Part shown: positions 63,571 to 64,000 of the stretch, one piece after another | Position numbering within the stretch: the first letter of the stretch is position 1 | How the letters are laid out: every line of letters begins with the position of its first letter | Notes under the pieces: generated by a model | Databases searched by the model: none | The model's input: the letters and a program-made list of their open reading frames with translations, nothing else | What the model was told of the DNA's origin: nothing | Made by a program: the position numbers and the translations under genes | Assembly: GCA_022575985.1 (NCBI GenBank) | Contig: JAKSXM010000007.1 | Coordinates: 38,876,501 to 38,940,500 of the forward strand | Direction of reading: 5' to 3' | Length of the DNA stretch: 64,000 nucleotides | From: Anagrus nilaparvatae | Taxonomy: Eukaryota > Arthropoda > Insecta > Hymenoptera > Mymaridae

Positions 63571-64000
63571 AACCCGAATTTGACATTATTTAAATCATAC
63601 AGGGTCATTTAGTGCGGCAAAATTCAAAAAAACTGCTACAAAACGATAAAAATCAAAATTTTGTATTTAAGGCATTTGGTGTGAGCTCGTTTACATCGAA
63701 GCCTAAAAATTATTTTAATAAAGAAAAGATGTAAAATTTCCCTGGGAATCCAAATCTCACCTTTTTTAAATCGTTCGGAGTCATTTAGAGCGGGAAAATT
63801 CAAAAAAACTGCTAAAAAACGATAAAAATCAAAATTTTGTATTTAAGGCATTTGGTGTGGTGTGAGCTCGTTTATATCAAAGCATAAAAATTATTTAAAT
63901 AAAGAAAATTCAAAAAAACGGCTAAAAAACGATAAAAATCAAAATTTTGTATTTAAGGCATTTGGTGTGAGCTCGTTTAAATCAAAGCCTAAAAAATATT
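63571..64000. repeat. Inverted copy of the 177 bp satellite array
   Basis: Reverse-complement units with AAAAACTGCT (about 63626, 63805 and 63914), GGCATTTGGTGTGAGCTCGT and TAAATCGTTCGGAGTCATTT. The third unit is shorter (about 109 bp) through an internal deletion. The array continues past the window end. Confidence 0.85.

Overview
The window looks like a very AT-rich, intron-bearing arthropod genome, most likely an insect. The evidence is the GT-AG introns, one collagen gene of insect membrane-collagen type, and a dense load of animal transposable elements: BEL/Pao, Ty3/gypsy, R1-like, Penelope, Helentron, virus-like Polinton and several MITE families. No rRNA, standalone tRNA gene, CRISPR array or bacterial-type operon was seen. 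I cannot name the species.

The only host gene I can support is a type II transmembrane collagen on the + strand. Exon 1 (17767-18006) encodes a cytoplasmic start, a membrane segment, a short coiled stretch and a furin-like RRKR site. Exon 2 (56091-56295) encodes an FCQKxxxYC segment followed by 16 Gly-X-Y triplets. Both junctions are phase 0 and have canonical splice sites. The 38 kb intron between them is almost entirely mobile-element debris. Intron 2 runs past the window end. A weak CpG-rich candidate first exon of another gene lies at 12860-13035 on the - strand.

Layout. 1-2425: no genes. 2427-11254: nested palindromes, with a complete 4.28 kb DNA transposon (4245-8525, TA duplication, mutated DDE-like transposase) inside a larger CACAGTG-ended structure. 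14503-15045: tandem repeats. 15418-17468: a foldback element carrying a CXC-domain gene fragment. 19345-24705: BEL/Pao pol remnants and several 3' ends of R1-like non-LTR elements, two joined head to head. About 24960-34560: wreck of a virus-like Polinton/adintovirus-type element (packaging ATPase, phospholipase A2 domain, double jelly-roll capsid-like protein, protein-primed DNA polymerase B), split by foldback elements. 35104-35490: Penelope endonuclease relic. 36098-37655: palindrome within a palindrome. 37965-54676: a Helentron helicase-endonuclease gene broken by a nested stack.

The stack is the best-resolved part of the window. The Helentron endonuclease reading frame is cut by a Ty3/gypsy-like LTR element (40040-54424, CATA duplication, - strand). 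The LTR element's 3' LTR is cut by a CAC-ended CMC/Chapaev-like DNA transposon (40692-48500, TGAC duplication). That transposon's transposase exon is cut by a tRNA-derived SINE (45563-46177, 16 bp duplication). The order of events can be read base by base. The LTR element also carries, opposite to gag-pol, a possible small spliced gene and two arrays of hairpin-containing tandem repeats.

Beyond exon 2 are a hAT-type MITE with a perfect 8 bp duplication, further foldback repeats, a Penelope element flanked by direct repeats, and 177 bp satellite arms in inverted orientation that leave the window.
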